Part shown: positions 23,782 to 32,061 of the stretch, one piece after another | Numbering within the stretch: the stretch's first letter is position 1 | How the letters are laid out: each line of letters begins with the position of its first letter | Assembly: GCF_002087335.1 (NCBI RefSeq) | Contig: NZ_MWVJ01000035.1 | Location: 1-38,622 of the forward strand | Direction: 5' to 3' | DNA length: 38,622 nucleotides | Source: Pseudophaeobacter leonis | GTDB taxonomy: Bacteria > Pseudomonadota > Alphaproteobacteria > Rhodobacterales > Rhodobacteraceae | The notes under the pieces: generated by a model | What the model saw: only the letters and a program-made list of their open reading frames with translations | What the model was told of the DNA's origin: nothing | The model's database searches: none | Position numbers and translations under genes: made by a program

Positions 23782-26178
23782 ATGAAATTCACTCTTTCCT
23801 GGCTGAAAGATCACCTCGACACTGACGCATCAGTGGATGAGATCGCTGAAACCCTGACCGACCTTGGCCTTGAGGTCGAAGAGATCAGCAATCCTGGCGA
23901 CCGGCTCAAGGATTTTACCCTGGGCTATGTGAAGCACGCCGAAAAGCACCCCGATGCCGACAAGCTGCGCATCTGTCAGGTCGAAACCGACGAGGGCGAT
24001 CTGCAGATCATCTGTGGTGCGCCCAACGCGCGCGAGGGCATCACCGTGGTGGTCTGCAAGCCGGGCATGTATATCCCCGGTCTCGATATCACTATCGGCG
24101 TCGGCCAAATCCGCGGCGTTGAAAGCTTTGGTATGATGGCCTCCGAGCGCGAGCTGGAGCTGTCGGACGAGCATGACGGCATTATCGAGCTGGCGTCGGG
24201 CGCCGTGGGGGATCGCTTTGTTGATTGGCTGGAAGCACACCAGCCCGCCAAGGTAGATCCGGTGATCGAGATCGCCATCACGCCAAACCGCCCCGACGCA
24301 TTGGGCATTCACGGTATCGCCCGCGATCTGGCGGCGCGCGGTCTGGGCACGCTGAAAACACCGGAGTTTGCGCCGGTTGCTGGTACATTTGAAAGCCCGA
24401 TCAAGGTTACTATTGATGCGGATACTCTGGACGGCTGCCCGCTGTTCACTGGGCGTCTTATCCGGGGGGTAAAGAACGGCCCCAGCCCGCAGTGGCTGCA
24501 GGACCGGCTGACGGCCATCGGGCTGCGACCCATCTCGGTGCTGGTCGATATCACCAACTTCTTTACCTATGACCAGAACCGCCCGCTGCATGTCTTTGAC
24601 GCGGCCAAGGTCACGGGTGATCTGCGGGTGCACCGCGCCGCAGGGGGCGAGGTGATGAAAGCGCTGGATGAAAAAGACTACACCTTTGCCGGCGGGCAGA
24701 TGGTGATCTCGGACGACACAGGCATTGAGAGCATCGCGGGCATCATGGGCGGCGAGGCGAGTGGCTGTACCGATGACACTGTGGATGTCTTTTTGGAAAG
24801 CGCCTTCTGGGACCATGTGCAGATCGCGCTGACGGGCCGCGCGCTCAAGATCAACTCGGATGCGCGCTACCGGTTTGAACGCGGCGTTGACCCTGAGTTC
24901 ACCATCGAGGGGCTGCACCGTGCCACCCAGATGATTCTGGATCTCTGCGGCGGCGAGGCGTCCGAGGTGATCATTGCCGGCGATGTGCCGGATCACGCGC
25001 GCGCCTATAAGCTGGACGCAGAACGGGTGCAGTCGCTGGTCGGCATGGATATCCCCGAAAGCGACCAGCGCCAGACTCTGACCCGCCTTGGCTTTCGCCT
25101 TGAGGGCAACATGGCGCATGTGCCCAGCTGGCGTCCCGATGTGCAGGGTGAGGCCGATCTGGTGGAAGAAGTCGCCCGGATTGCGTCCCTGACCAAACTG
25201 CAGGGCAAACCGCTGCCGCGCGTGACCGATGGCATTCCAAAGGCGGTTATGACGCCGCAGCAGCGCCGCCAGCAGATGGCACGGCGCACCGCGGCCAGCC
25301 TCGGCTATAACGAGGTGGTCAGCTATACCTTCATCGACCAGGCGTCGGCGGCGCTGTTTGGCGGCGGCGAAGATGCCGCCATGCTGGCCAATCCGATCTC
25401 GTCCGAGATGTCGCATATGCGCCCTGCCTTGCTGCCGGGCCTGTTGCAGGCGGCAGCGCGCAATCAGGCGCGTGGCTTTATGGATCTGGCGTTCTTTGAG
25501 GTTGGCCCTGCCTTTCACGGTGTCGAGCCGGGTGAGCAGCATAATCTGATCTCGGGCATTCTGGTGGGCAACACCGGCCCGAAAGATGTGCATGGCGCGG
25601 CGCGCGGCGTTGATACCTTTGACGCCAAGGCCGATATCGAGGCCATTTTGGCCGCCATCGGCGCCCCTGCCAAGGTGCAGATCCTGCGCGGAGCGCAGAG
25701 CTGGTGGCATCCGGGGCGTCACGGCAAAATCTGTCTGGGTCCGAAAAAGGTGCTTGGCATCTTTGGTGAGCTGCACCCCAAGGTGATCAATGCCATGGGC
25801 GTCAAAGGCCCGGTTGTTGGCTTTACCATCTGGCCGGACGAGGTGCCGCTGCCGCGCAAAAGCGGTGCCACCCGCGCCGCGCTTGGTCAACGCGATCTGC
25901 AAGCGGTCGAGCGTGACTTTGCCTTTGTGGTTGATGCCGAGGTCGAAGCGCTGACGCTGGTCAATGCCGCCTCCGGTGCGGATAAGGCGCTGATCACTGA
26001 GGTTCGCATCTTTGACGAGTTCATTGGTGGGTCTTTGGGCGAAGGCAAAAAATCCCTGGCCTTTACCGTGCGCCTGCAGCCCAGCGACAAGACGCTGAAA
26101 GAAAAAGACATTGAGGCGGTAAGCGCGAAAATCATCGCCAAGGTGACCAAGGCCACAGGCGGCACCCTGCGCGGCTGA
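23782..26178 (+). CDS. pheT: Phenylalanine--tRNA ligase beta subunit
   Basis: The 798-residue product covers the full PheT domain order: MKFTLSWLKDHLDTDASVDE, a tRNA-binding EMAP-like domain (about 40-150: LGYVKHAEKHPDADKLRICQVE), B3/4 editing domain (about 210-400), B5 domain, the catalytic-like core (MARRTAASLGYNEVVSYTF ... LGIFGELHPKV), and the C-terminal ferredoxin-fold anticodon-binding domain (from about 700: QAVERDFAFVVDAEVEAL). It complexes with PheS. No in-frame damage was seen. A terminator follows 28 bp after the stop. Confidence 0.97.
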   Translation: MKFTLSWLKDHLDTDASVDEIAETLTDLGLEVEEISNPGDRLKDFTLGYVKHAEKHPDADKLRICQVETDEGDLQIICGAPNAREGITVVVCKPGMYIPGLDITIGVGQIRGVESFGMMASERELELSDEHDGIIELASGAVGDRFVDWLEAHQPAKVDPVIEIAITPNRPDALGIHGIARDLAARGLGTLKTPEFAPVAGTFESPIKVTIDADTLDGCPLFTGRLIRGVKNGPSPQWLQDRLTAIGLRPISVLVDITNFFTYDQNRPLHVFDAAKVTGDLRVHRAAGGEVMKALDEKDYTFAGGQMVISDDTGIESIAGIMGGEASGCTDDTVDVFLESAFWDHVQIALTGRALKINSDARYRFERGVDPEFTIEGLHRATQMILDLCGGEASEVIIAGDVPDHARAYKLDAERVQSLVGMDIPESDQRQTLTRLGFRLEGNMAHVPSWRPDVQGEADLVEEVARIASLTKLQGKPLPRVTDGIPKAVMTPQQRRQQMARRTAASLGYNEVVSYTFIDQASAALFGGGEDAAMLANPISSEMSHMRPALLPGLLQAAARNQARGFMDLAFFEVGPAFHGVEPGEQHNLISGILVGNTGPKDVHGAARGVDTFDAKADIEAILAAIGAPAKVQILRGAQSWWHPGRHGKICLGPKKVLGIFGELHPKVINAMGVKGPVVGFTIWPDEVPLPRKSGATRAALGQRDLQAVERDFAFVVDAEVEALTLVNAASGADKALITEVRIFDEFIGGSLGEGKKSLAFTVRLQPSDKTLKEKDIEAVSAKIIAKVTKATGGTLRG

Positions 26179-26205
26179 GAGCCTTTGGCCACCTCGTCTG
26201 AAATG

Positions 26206-26236
26206 AAAAGGCGTGTCCAGTCGGGCACGTCTTTTT
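26206..26236 (+). terminator. Intrinsic terminator of pheT
   Basis: AAAAGGCGTG (26206-26215) pairs with CACGTCTTTT (26226-26235) with one G-U pair around TCCAGTCGGG, followed by a T run. Confidence 0.75.
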
Positions 26237-26297
26237 CATAGCGATGTCTGCACCTGGTGTGAGGCCGGTTTGAGCCTATTGGTCGTTTTGGTTCGAC

Positions 26298-26663
26298 CTA
26301 GTTTTTCGGTGTTCCTTGATGAAAACACAGCCTCCAGCCACTGGATTCTCGCCTCCAGATTGAGGATCTATTCCCTGTTTCAATTTCAGAGCCATGCTGG
26401 ACTTCACTGACATACATCACTTGCACGATGTCTTCAGACAGTGCGCGAAGGCGAAAATTACGCAGTGGTAATGCTGCTGTGATTTCGAATGTATCTCCTT
26501 GACCAAGAAGCATTTCATTGCGTTCATAAATTTTTCCAGATCGCCCAAACTCACAGAAGTCTTCGGCAAAGACTTTGTCCATCACATCATCATCAAATCT
26601 GGTCTCGGCCCTCCAAAGGCTTTCTTCCAGCACCTTCAACTCCTTGTATGTATCTTGATCCAT
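26298..26663 (-). CDS. DUF4440 / NTF2-like domain protein
   Basis: This 121-residue alpha+beta protein has ELKVLEESLWRAETRFDDDVMDKVFAEDFCEFGRSGKIYERNE near its start and SSIWRRESSGWRLCFHQGTP at the end, the pattern of DUF4440 in the SnoaL/NTF2-like superfamily. These are small cone-shaped proteins that bind or isomerise small molecules, or act as toxin-immunity-like partners; no role can be assigned here. GC content is lower than the surrounding DNA, which suggests recent acquisition. It starts at ATG 26663 and is convergent with pheT. Confidence 0.8.
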   Translation of the reverse strand: MDQDTYKELKVLEESLWRAETRFDDDVMDKVFAEDFCEFGRSGKIYERNEMLLGQGDTFEITAALPLRNFRLRALSEDIVQVMYVSEVQHGSEIETGNRSSIWRRESSGWRLCFHQGTPKN

Positions 26664-26870
26664 GTCTTAGAGGCCCTTTTTATTTGGCTTCACAATAGCC
26701 TAAACGCTGGATGGCAACAAAGTCCGCTCTGCCGACCAGCGCGTTATCCGGATACGCTCGGATGTTTGAGGGCACTTTCGAGGTGGGGAGCCGGGCGTCT
26801 GGTCTCAGTCTTTGATCCGGTTTATGCAGGTGTCAGAAAAGATATTGATCGCACAAAAGGGACCGCATCC

Positions 26871-27299
26871 ATGACACTCAAGGTTTATCTTTCCGGAGAG
26901 ATCCATACCGACTGGCGCGAGCAGATCATCGCGGGCGCCAAGGGGCTGGATGTGAGCTTTCAAGGGCCGGTGACCGATCATGCCGCAAGCGATGATTGTG
27001 GCGTGGCGATTCTGGGGGCTGAGGACAGCAAATTCTGGCATGATCACAAGGGCGCAAAGCTCAACGCGATCCGCACCCGCAAGGGGCTGGAAGACGCCGA
27101 TGTTGTCGTGGTGCGCTTTGGTGAGAAATACAAACAGTGGAACGCGGCCTTTGATGCCGGCTATGCCGCCGCCCTTGGCAAATCGATCATTGTGCTGAGC
27201 CAGGCCGAGCATCAGCACGCGCTGAAAGAGGTGCATGCCGCCGCTCTTCCGTGGCAGAGGAGCCCCGTCAGGTGGTTGAGATCCTGTCCTATGTGCTGA
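26871..27299 (+). CDS. ytoQ: YtoQ family protein, C-terminus probably frameshifted
   Basis: MTLKVYLSGEIHTDWREQII followed by DHAASDDCGVAILGAEDSKFWHDHKGAKLNAIRTRKGLEDADVVVVRFGEKYKQWNAAFDAGYAAALGKSIIVL matches the YtoQ family, a nucleoside-deoxyribosyltransferase-like Rossmann fold of unproven function. After HAAAL the frame gives an unrelated tail (PWQRSPVRWLRSCPMC). Inserting one base between 27248 and 27249 restores AAALAVAEEPRQVVEILSYV and ends at TGA 27319, overlapping the next gene's GTG, as expected of an intact operon. A sequencing deletion is the simplest reading. The start is ATG 26871. Confidence 0.8.
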   Translation: MTLKVYLSGEIHTDWREQIIAGAKGLDVSFQGPVTDHAASDDCGVAILGAEDSKFWHDHKGAKLNAIRTRKGLEDADVVVVRFGEKYKQWNAAFDAGYAAALGKSIIVLSQAEHQHALKEVHAAALPWQRSPVRWLRSCPMC

Positions 27300-27315
27300 C
27301 AAGCGCGCTGCCCGA

Positions 27316-27849
27316 GTGACGGCGCCGGTTCTGACAACAGAGCGGCTGGTTCTGCGACCACATTGCCTTGCGGACTTTGACGATGTGGCGGCGCTTTGGG
27401 CCGACCCTCAGGTGGTGAAATACATCAGTGGCAAACCCAGCAGCCGCGAGACCTCCTGGGCGCGGCTGCTGCGCTATATTGGCCATTGGCAGGCGCTGGG
27501 CTACGGCTATTGGGCCATTTGCGACCGGGTGGATGGCGCCTATCTGGGCGGGGCCGGTTTTGGCGAGTATCAGCGCCAGATCACGCCGCCCTTGCCACAG
27601 GCGCCTGAGGCAGGCTGGGCTTTGGCGCCGCATGCCCAGGGCCGCGGGCTGGCCACAGAGGCGGTTGTGCGGCTGCATGAATGGGCCGATGAGGCCCGCG
27701 ACTGGCCGCAGACCGTTGCAATTATGGATCCCGCGCATATGGCCTCGCAGCATGTGGCCAGCAAGCTGGGATACCGCAAAACGGCGGTGGCGGACTATGA
27801 CGGTGAGCCGGTGCAGGTGATGTGTCGCCCCAACCCCGCGGCTGCATGA
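27316..27849 (+). CDS. GNAT family N-acetyltransferase (RimJ/RimL-like)
   Basis: The 177-residue acetyltransferase begins LTTERLVLRPHCLADFDDVAALWADPQVVKYI, a typical RimJ/RimL N-terminus. It carries the acetyl-CoA-binding motif GWALAPHAQGRGLATEAVVRLHEW at about 107-130 and ends ASKLGYRKTAVADYDGEPVQVMCR. It transfers acetyl from acetyl-CoA to an amine, acceptor unknown. The GTG start at 27316 overlaps the restored ytoQ stop (GTGA), indicating translational coupling. Confidence 0.9.
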   Translation: MTAPVLTTERLVLRPHCLADFDDVAALWADPQVVKYISGKPSSRETSWARLLRYIGHWQALGYGYWAICDRVDGAYLGGAGFGEYQRQITPPLPQAPEAGWALAPHAQGRGLATEAVVRLHEWADEARDWPQTVAIMDPAHMASQHVASKLGYRKTAVADYDGEPVQVMCRPNPAAA

Positions 27850-27969
27850 GGCGTTTTCGGCCTGCGAGAACCGTTCGTTAACAGCCGCAGCCTAGAGTGG
27901 CCCGTAACACGGTTTTAACTCAGGCAAACAAAGTGTGTCCCAGCTCTGGGGCGCCAGCGGACAACTCCT

Positions 27970-28455
27970 ATGCACAATCGTCGTAGCGCGACCAAAGACG
28001 TCACCCCCAAAAGCGAAGACACCGGGCTGTTCAAAAAGGACCTGGGGCAATTTGCAGTTGCTCTGGTGCCGCATATGAAGCGCAGCAGCCGGGGAGATCT
28101 GGTGATCCGGGGATACCTGAATGGTACGTCGGAAATCTACGTGATTTTTGCCGGGCGGCGCGCCAAAGAGGCCGCTCCTATCGAAAACCTCCTGAACGCC
28201 AAATTTAAAAGGGCAGTTGAGGAGGCCTTAAAGGCGCGCCGGGCACCGCCTGAGGTGAGCCAAATCCGCCTGCCGCTCAATGTGGAAGGGGCCTGGAGGT
28301 CGCGCTTTTCAACGGGATGTCTCTGGTTGGGATCACCGAAGTTATCAGTTTTTGGCGTCACGCTGGGCCTTTTTGGATGCAGATGGCATGACCAATCTGG
28401 GTGGTCGGCCTCCCTTTACCTGAAACACCCCACCAAAGGCGGGGTGTCTGTCTGA
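27970..28455 (+). CDS. Hypothetical protein, C-terminus probably frameshifted
   Basis: The first 112 residues (FKKDLGQFAVALVPHMKRSSRGDLVIRGYLNG ... EEALKARRAPPEVSQIRLPLNVEGAWRSRF) look like genuine coding sequence. After that the frame yields a Gly/Ser-rich tail crossing a hairpin. Deleting one T of TTTT at 28306-28309 gives SRFQRDVSGWDHRSYQFLASRWAFLDADG and stops at TGA 28423. The hairpin ACACCCC/GGGGTGT (28425-28431 with 28441-28447) comes right after that stop, which supports the alternative end. The family is not recognised. ATG 27970 has no strong ribosome site. Confidence 0.55.
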   Translation: MHNRRSATKDVTPKSEDTGLFKKDLGQFAVALVPHMKRSSRGDLVIRGYLNGTSEIYVIFAGRRAKEAAPIENLLNAKFKRAVEEALKARRAPPEVSQIRLPLNVEGAWRSRFSTGCLWLGSPKLSVFGVTLGLFGCRWHDQSGWSASLYLKHPTKGGVSV

Positions 28456-28462
28456 TAAGAAG

Positions 28463-28558
28463 AGTGCCCAGTGACTAGAGTGCCCAGTGACTAGAGTGCC
28501 CAGTGGCTGGAGGGCCCAGTGGCTGGAGGGCCCTGTGAGCAGAGCGCCCGTTTGGGCC
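28463..28558. repeat. Tandem array of about six 16-bp units
   Basis: Units start at 28463, 28479, 28495, 28511, 28527 and 28543. The first two are identical (AGTGCCCAGTGACTAG), the third and fourth read AGTGCCCAGTGGCTGG and AGGGCCCAGTGGCTGG, and the last two are degenerate. The array fills the gap between the convergent hypothetical gene and mscS. Confidence 0.88.
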
Positions 28559-28576
28559 TAATGATGCGCCGGAGCG

Positions 28577-29383
28577 CTATGCCTCGCGCTGAATTTCCAC
28601 AGTGTGGGGATAGGGGATCGAGATGCCTTTGGCGTCAAAGGCTTCTTTGACCGCCTGAGTCATGGCAAATTTCACTTCCCAGTAGTCAGCAGCGTCGCAC
28701 CAGATCCGGGTTGTGAGATCAACCGAACTGTCGCCAAGATTGGTCACCCGCACCCAGGGCTCGGGGTCCTGTTTGATGCGGCTGTCTGCTGCGGCCAGTG
28801 CCAGGATCACCTCTTTTGCAGCATCAGCGCTGTCGCCGTAGTCGATGCCAAAGACCAGATCAACGCGACGGGTGTCGTGATGCGAGTAATTGGTGATGAT
28901 CGAGCCCCAGGCCTGACCATTTGGGATAATGATCTGCACATTGTCCGGCGTTGCCAGCTCGGTCACAAACAGGTTGAGATCCTTTACGGTGCCGGCGGGG
29001 CCGCCGATATCAACGTATTGGCCCAGCTTGTAGGGGCGAAACAGCACCAGCATAAAGCCGGCTGCCAGATCGCTCAGGGTGCCTTGCAGCGCCAAGCCAA
29101 TGGCCAGCGTGGCAGCCCCCATCATCGCGACCAGGCTGGTAGCCTCGATACCAAAGATGCCCAGCACGGCAATCAGCACCACCGCAATCAGCACCCAGCG
29201 CACCATGCTGGCGACAAAATTGCCCAGAGTGGCATCAAGTCCGGGGGTTGCATTGATCCGGGCGCGAATGGCGCCGCTTACCATACCTGCGGCGATCCAG
29301 CCGATGATAAGAACCGCCAGCGCCTTGAGGCCATTCAGAACCGTCGGCCAGTAGGCAAAGCCCTGTTCAATCAAGTCTTCCAT
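28577..29383 (-). CDS. MscS family small-conductance mechanosensitive channel
   Basis: The 268-residue protein has three N-terminal membrane helices (about 15-35, 60-80 and 85-115). The pore-lining TM3 pattern is AATLAIGLALQGTLSDLAAGFMLVLFRPYKLGQYVDI, followed by the beta domain (GTVKDLNLFVTELATPDNVQIIIPNGQAWGSIITNYSHHDTRRVDLVF) and an alpha/beta C-terminal domain. Length and layout match E. coli-type MscS. It releases solutes when osmotic downshock tenses the membrane. It lies downstream of mscL on the same strand, separated by the mscL terminator, so the two release valves are neighbours but probably separate transcripts. Confidence 0.93.
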   Translation of the reverse strand: MEDLIEQGFAYWPTVLNGLKALAVLIIGWIAAGMVSGAIRARINATPGLDATLGNFVASMVRWVLIAVVLIAVLGIFGIEATSLVAMMGAATLAIGLALQGTLSDLAAGFMLVLFRPYKLGQYVDIGGPAGTVKDLNLFVTELATPDNVQIIIPNGQAWGSIITNYSHHDTRRVDLVFGIDYGDSADAAKEVILALAAADSRIKQDPEPWVRVTNLGDSSVDLTTRIWCDAADYWEVKFAMTQAVKEAFDAKGISIPYPHTVEIQREA

Positions 29384-29474
29384 GTCAGTGATACTCTTTT
29401 GTTATGGGGTTGTTTTGGTGTTTTGTGCGGGTGAAGCACAGACTGACGTCAGCCCACAAGGGGGAGATCGGCGT

Positions 29475-29514
29475 AAAAAAGCCCCCAAACTGGCATGATA
29501 CCACGTTTGGGGGC
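29475..29514 (-). terminator. Intrinsic terminator of mscL
   Basis: GCCCCCAAAC (29481-29490) and GTTTGGGGGC (29505-29514) form a perfect 10-bp stem. On the minus strand the stem is followed by TTTTTT (AAAAAA at 29475-29480 on the plus strand). Confidence 0.93.
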
Positions 29515-29543
29515 CTGCTGTCGTGGGTTGCGACTGGGCCGCG

Positions 29544-29978
29544 CTACTTCTTCAGCGAGTCGCGGATTTCCATCAGGATATCCAGTTCGCTGGGGCCTGC
29601 GGGCGCCTCGGGCGCGGGGGCTTCTGCTTCTTTACGGCTGGCGGCCTCTTTCACCTTGTTGACGTAGCGCACCAACATAAAGACCACAAAGGCGATGATG
29701 AGGAAGTTGATCACGGCCATGATAAATGCGCCATGGGCAAAGACAGCAGCGCCGGCTTCGCGGGCGGCCTCAAGCGAGGCACCGGCGGCAACTTCGCCGG
29801 AGAGCACGATATAAGAGTTGGTAAAGTCCATGCCGCCGGTGAAAACGCCGATGATTGGGTTGATGAGGTCGCCAACCATGGATTTCACGATTGCGGTGAA
29901 GGCAGCGCCAACGATGATACCAACGGCCATATCCATGACATTGCCCTTGGCGATGAAGTCTTTGAATTCTGAAAGCAT
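29544..29978 (-). CDS. mscL: Large-conductance mechanosensitive channel MscL
   Basis: The 144-residue product starts [44 protein letters not shown], which is the MscL amphipathic N-helix and gate-forming TM1. A periplasmic loop ([25 protein letters not shown]), TM2 ([24 protein letters not shown]) and a C-terminal helix ([14 protein letters not shown]) follow, with an Ala/Pro-rich linker. It forms the high-threshold osmotic safety valve of the inner membrane. The frame is open upstream, but ATG 29978 is the family start. AAAGGGACGAAAACCAG precedes it. Confidence 0.96.
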   Translation of the reverse strand: MLSEFKDFIAKGNVMDMAVGIIVGAAFTAIVKSMVGDLINPIIGVFTGGMDFTNSYIVLSGEVAAGASLEAAREAGAAVFAHGAFIMAVINFLIIAFVVFMLVRYVNKVKEAASRKEAEAPAPEAPAGPSELDILMEIRDSLKK

Positions 29979-30138
29979 CTGGTTTTCGTCCCTTTGAAAT
30001 GTTCCTCTGGCGCGACCTTTGTCAGTCGTCTGCTGGGAACGCTTAACTGGACTATGCAATGCACCTTTGTTGCCAGGGGGAGCTAGGGGGAAATTGTGCA
30101 AGAACCTCTCAAATCGCGGCCCGAACAGTCATTTTTGC

Positions 30139-30174
30139 AAAAAAACACCCGCACATGTCACAACACGGCGGGTG
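30139..30174 (-). terminator. Intrinsic terminator of ald
   Basis: CACCCGC (30146-30152) pairs with GCGGGTG (30168-30174). On the minus strand the stem is followed directly by TTTTTTT (plus-strand A7 at 30139-30145), 26 bp past the ald stop. Confidence 0.9.
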
Positions 30175-30199
30175 GAGTGCTTTTTTGCCTGCAGCCTGG

Positions 30200-31318
30200 T
30201 CAGGATTTCAGCGCCAGACCTGGCGAGATCACATCCAGTCCCAGCGCCTTGCCAACCGCATAGTAGGTCAGCTTGCCCGCATGCACGTTGAGGCCGTCCA
30301 ACAGATGCGGGTCGTCTTCGCAGGCCTTGCGCCAGCCCTTGTTGGCCAAGTTCAGCATAAAGGGCAGGGTGGCATTGCCAAGCGCCTGGGTCGAGGTACG
30401 GGCAACCGCGCCGGGCATATTGGCCACGCAGTAGTGCATGATGCCATCAACCTCATAGATCGGGTCGGCATGGGTGGTGGCGCGGGAGGTCTCAAAGCAG
30501 CCGCCCTGATCAATCGCGACATCCACAAGCGCCGCGCCGGGTTTCATCTCGCTGAGCATCGCCCGCGACACCAGCTTGGGGGCTTCGGCGCCGGGGATCA
30601 GCACTGCACCGATCACCATATCGGCCGCGCGCACCAGCTCAGCTGTGGCAGCGGCCGTGGAATACTGGTTTTTGAAGTCGCGTCCAAACACATCGTCGAG
30701 GTATTTCAGGCGGGCCAGTGAGCGATCCAGAATGGTCACATCCGCGCCCATGCCTGCGGCGATCCTGGCCGCATGGGTGCCGACAACGCCGCCGCCAATG
30801 ACCACAACCCTGGCCGGGGCCACGCCGGGCACGCCGCCCATCAGAATGCCGCGGCCGCCATTGGCCTTTTGCAGGGTCCAGGCGCCAACCTGCGGTGCCA
30901 GACGGCCGGCAACTTCGGACATCGGCGCCAGCAAAGGCAAGCCGCCGTTGCGATCGGTGACGGTCTCATAGGCGATGGCGGTGCAGCCCGAGGCCAGCAG
31001 GTCATGGGTCTGAGCCGGATCGGGGGCCAGATGCAGATAGGTGAACAGCAATTGGCCCTCGCGCAGCATCTTGCGTTCAACCGCCTGTGGCTCTTTGACC
31101 TTCACGATCATATCGGCAGTGGCAAAGATCTCTTCGGCGGTATCAATGATCGCGGCACCGGCAGCGATGTAATCCTCATCCGTAAAGCCCGCGCCAAGGC
31201 CGGCGCCTTTTTGAACAAGCGCCTGATGCCCATGATTGACGGCTTCGTGGGCGGCGTCCGGCGTCATGCCAACGCGAAATTCCTGCGGCTTGATCTCTGT
31301 GGGGCAACCGATTTTCAT
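30200..31318 (-). CDS. ald: Alanine dehydrogenase
   Basis: The 372-residue product matches Ald end to end: MKIGCPTEIKPQEFRVGMTP, VKVKEPQAVERKMLREGQLLFTYLHLAPD with the substrate Lys and His, the NAD site VVVIGGGVVGTHAARIAAGMGADVTILDRS, GAVLIPGAEAPKLVSRAMLSEMKPGAALVDVAIDQGGCFETS, and GIMHYCVANMPGAVARTST. It interconverts L-Ala and pyruvate plus ammonia with NAD, allowing growth on alanine. GGAGGAGAGATC precedes ATG 31318. It is divergent from an Lrp/AsnC regulator, with a 15-bp palindrome between them that is repeated in front of the dgc cluster. Confidence 0.97.
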   Translation of the reverse strand: MKIGCPTEIKPQEFRVGMTPDAAHEAVNHGHQALVQKGAGLGAGFTDEDYIAAGAAIIDTAEEIFATADMIVKVKEPQAVERKMLREGQLLFTYLHLAPDPAQTHDLLASGCTAIAYETVTDRNGGLPLLAPMSEVAGRLAPQVGAWTLQKANGGRGILMGGVPGVAPARVVVIGGGVVGTHAARIAAGMGADVTILDRSLARLKYLDDVFGRDFKNQYSTAAATAELVRAADMVIGAVLIPGAEAPKLVSRAMLSEMKPGAALVDVAIDQGGCFETSRATTHADPIYEVDGIMHYCVANMPGAVARTSTQALGNATLPFMLNLANKGWRKACEDDPHLLDGLNVHAGKLTYYAVGKALGLDVISPGLALKS

Positions 31319-31403
31319 GATCTCTCCTCCGTTTTCCTTGCGTCAGTCTGACGCGGTTTGTGCAAAATGTGCTGCTTTTTTGTGCGATATAAAAACAAGA
31401 CTT

Positions 31404-31418
31404 TCGAAGAATCTTCGA
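31404..31418. promoter_or_regulatory. 15-bp perfect palindrome between ald and its Lrp-type regulator
   Basis: TCGAAGAATCTTCGA lies 86 bp from the ald start and 36 bp before the regulator start. The same 15-mer is found at 10304-10318. TGTGCGATAT precedes both copies on the same strand (31381-31390 and 10241-10250). Confidence 0.7.
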
Positions 31419-31454
31419 CTAGACCGGCGTTACGCAGCAAGGATCGTTGAACAA

Positions 31455-31913
31455 ATGTCTTTAGATAACACAGATCGTCGCATATTGCAGGTTCTGCAGC
31501 GTCAGGGGCGGGTCTCTAATGCGGACCTCAGTGAGCGGGTCAATCTATCGGCCTCGGCCTGTCACCGCCGGGTGCAGCGGCTCGAGAGCGATGGCTATAT
31601 CAAGGACTATGTTGCCCTGTTGGATGCCCGCAAGATGGCGGTGCCCACAACGGTTTTTGTTGAAATCACCCTGCAGGGCCAGGCGGATGAGCTGCTGGAT
31701 GGTTTTGAGCGCGCGGTGGCCCGGATCCCGGATGTGCTGGAGTGTCATCTGATGGCGGGAACGGCGGATTACCTGCTCAAGGTGGTGGCCGAGAATACCG
31801 ATGATTTTGCCCGTATTCACCGCCAGCATTTGGCGCGCTTGCCGGGGGTGGCGCAGATGCAGTCGAGCTTTGCTCTGCGCACGGTCTTTAAGACCACCGC
31901 TTTGCCCGTCTGA
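31455..31913 (+). CDS. Lrp/AsnC family regulator, probable regulator of ald
   Basis: From ATG 31455 the protein has 152 residues. The helix-turn-helix DRRILQVLQRQGRVSNADLSERVNLSASACHRRVQRLESDGYI is followed by the AsnC ligand-binding domain (TTVFVEITLQGQADELLDGFERAVARIPDVLECHLMAGTADYLLKVV). Divergent lrp-type genes beside ald usually encode the alanine-responsive activator AldR; that role is inferred from position. It may also act on the dgcN promoter through the shared palindrome. The open frame continues upstream without homology. Confidence 0.93.
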   Translation: MSLDNTDRRILQVLQRQGRVSNADLSERVNLSASACHRRVQRLESDGYIKDYVALLDARKMAVPTTVFVEITLQGQADELLDGFERAVARIPDVLECHLMAGTADYLLKVVAENTDDFARIHRQHLARLPGVAQMQSSFALRTVFKTTALPV

Positions 31914-32061
31914 TTGGCCCGTTCGATTAGGCCTGCGTGATTTCCCAGAGCGCGCGGATTGCGCTCAAGCTGCTGAAAGCCGGGAGGTTTCTTGGCTTCG
32001 CTCTGTTGCGCCGGGGGCAAGTGTGATCAGATGCGGCAAAGACGTGAGCAGGAGGCAGGTC

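Noticed and set aside
23830..25902. 690-residue minus-strand open frame antisense to pheT
   Set aside because: Its composition (many His, Arg, Gln) is that of the reverse of a GC-rich gene, while pheT matches its family over the full length.
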